From contig QZJY01000015.1 in NCBI GenBank assembly GCA_003597995.1, positions 1 through 46,529 of the forward strand: 46,529 nucleotides of DNA, given 5' to 3'. Positions 46,406 to 46,529 of the stretch are shown piece after piece. The notes under the pieces were generated by a model that had not been told where the DNA came from, did no database searches, and saw only the letters and a program-made list of their open reading frames with translations. Every line of letters begins with the position of its first letter. Within the stretch, counting starts at the first letter, position 1. Source of the stretch: Dehalococcoidia bacterium. Lineage in GTDB: Bacteria; Chloroflexota; Dehalococcoidia; Dehalococcoidales; UBA1222. The position numbers and the translations under genes were made by a program.

Positions 46406-46529
46406 TTACGACAGAGCTTTCATATACATCTGTTCGTAAGCGGCCACCATTGCCTCCGACCGGAACATTTTGCCTACCCTTTCCCGGCAACGCCGCGGGT
46501 CAATTTCTTCCACCCGCCCGGCTGCCTTT
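46406..46529 (-). CDS. GT4-like glycosyltransferase, C-terminal end (partial)
   Basis: The last about 40 residues read AGRVEEIDPRRCRERVGKMF then RSEAMVAAYEQMYMKALS and stop at 46406. This is the usual C-terminal helix pattern of GT4 glycosyltransferases. The rest lies beyond the window. It stands 24 nt before the GH65 start and is probably co-transcribed. Confidence 0.65.
   Translation of the reverse strand, partial: KAAGRVEEIDPRRCRERVGKMFRSEAMVAAYEQMYMKALS

Noticed and set aside
1-46529. CRISPR array or tRNA/rRNA gene
   Set aside because: No regularly spaced repeats and no cloverleaf or rRNA-like sequence were seen; repeats found are hairpins, palindromes and IS ends.
1-46529. Relaxase (MOB) or integrase
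   Set aside because: No HUH relaxase three-histidine motif, tyrosine-recombinase R-H-R-Y set or large serine recombinase was visible; the only HUH protein is the small TnpA.

Overview
The window looks like the chromosome of a Gram-positive, spore-forming clostridium of the Peptococcaceae type (Pelotomaculum/Desulfotomaculum lineage; an inference from gene content, not a database match). Shine-Dalgarno sites are strong, TTG/GTG starts are common, there is no outer-membrane secretin, and SpoIIM-like, TepA-like and RecU-like proteins are present. Most of the window (from the left edge to about 43,420) reads as the right-hand part of a large integrative, probably conjugative, element. The last 3 kb (GT4 glycosyltransferase, GH65 phosphorylase and a remnant of beta-phosphoglucomutase) look like host sugar metabolism. 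No integrase or relaxase was recognised, so the left boundary and the DNA-processing genes probably lie outside the window.

Layout. 1-2.9 kb: a small secreted-peptide gene split by a complete IS200/IS605 element (tnpA, tnpB, a possible guide RNA). 3.1-5.1 kb: a ParB-like coiled-coil protein and a small partner. 5.2-8.5 kb: accessory genes, including a membrane-anchored Nudix protein, a SpoIIM-like protein and a DUF3267-type zinc peptidase. 8.5-21.8 kb: a full Tad (Flp) pilus locus on the minus strand. It has five pilin-like peptides, TadE/TadG pseudopilins, a prepilin peptidase, TadB, TadC, a CpaF ATPase with an altered Walker A, CpaB and three TadZ/CpaE-like proteins. A polyprenyl-phosphate sugar pathway (GT2, small flippase, GT-C) sits among the pilins. 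21.8-31.2 kb: type IV secretion genes (transglycosylase/M23 hydrolase, HerA-like ATPase, VirB6-like, VirB4-like, TraC-like, PrgI/VirB3-like and two VirB2-like proteins). 31.2-35.6 kb: YdjM-like, RecU-like, HEPN/MNT pair, HD-GYP, zinc ribbon and HNH protein. 35.6-38.5 kb: degraded and intact tnpB elements and a replication-initiator-like HTH protein. 38.6-40.8 kb: RecD2 helicase. 40.9-43.3 kb: HTH proteins and a divergent ImmR/ImmA-type switch with clear promoters and operators. At 43.42 kb a tepA gene breaks off after its conserved GHSIGVPI motif, the best candidate for the element boundary.

Working model (inference). The repressor/metallopeptidase pair controls the element. The minus-strand genes build one envelope-spanning machine combining a VirB4/VirB6/VirB1-type channel with a glycosylated Tad pilus, the HerA-like ATPase possibly replacing a coupling protein. 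RecD2, RecU, ParB-like, HTH initiator and HNH proteins would serve DNA maintenance. A recurring style is a hairpin terminator whose T-tract runs straight into the Shine-Dalgarno of the next gene. A repeated 14-bp palindrome (GGTAYGCGCRTACC) appears in both coding and non-coding DNA.
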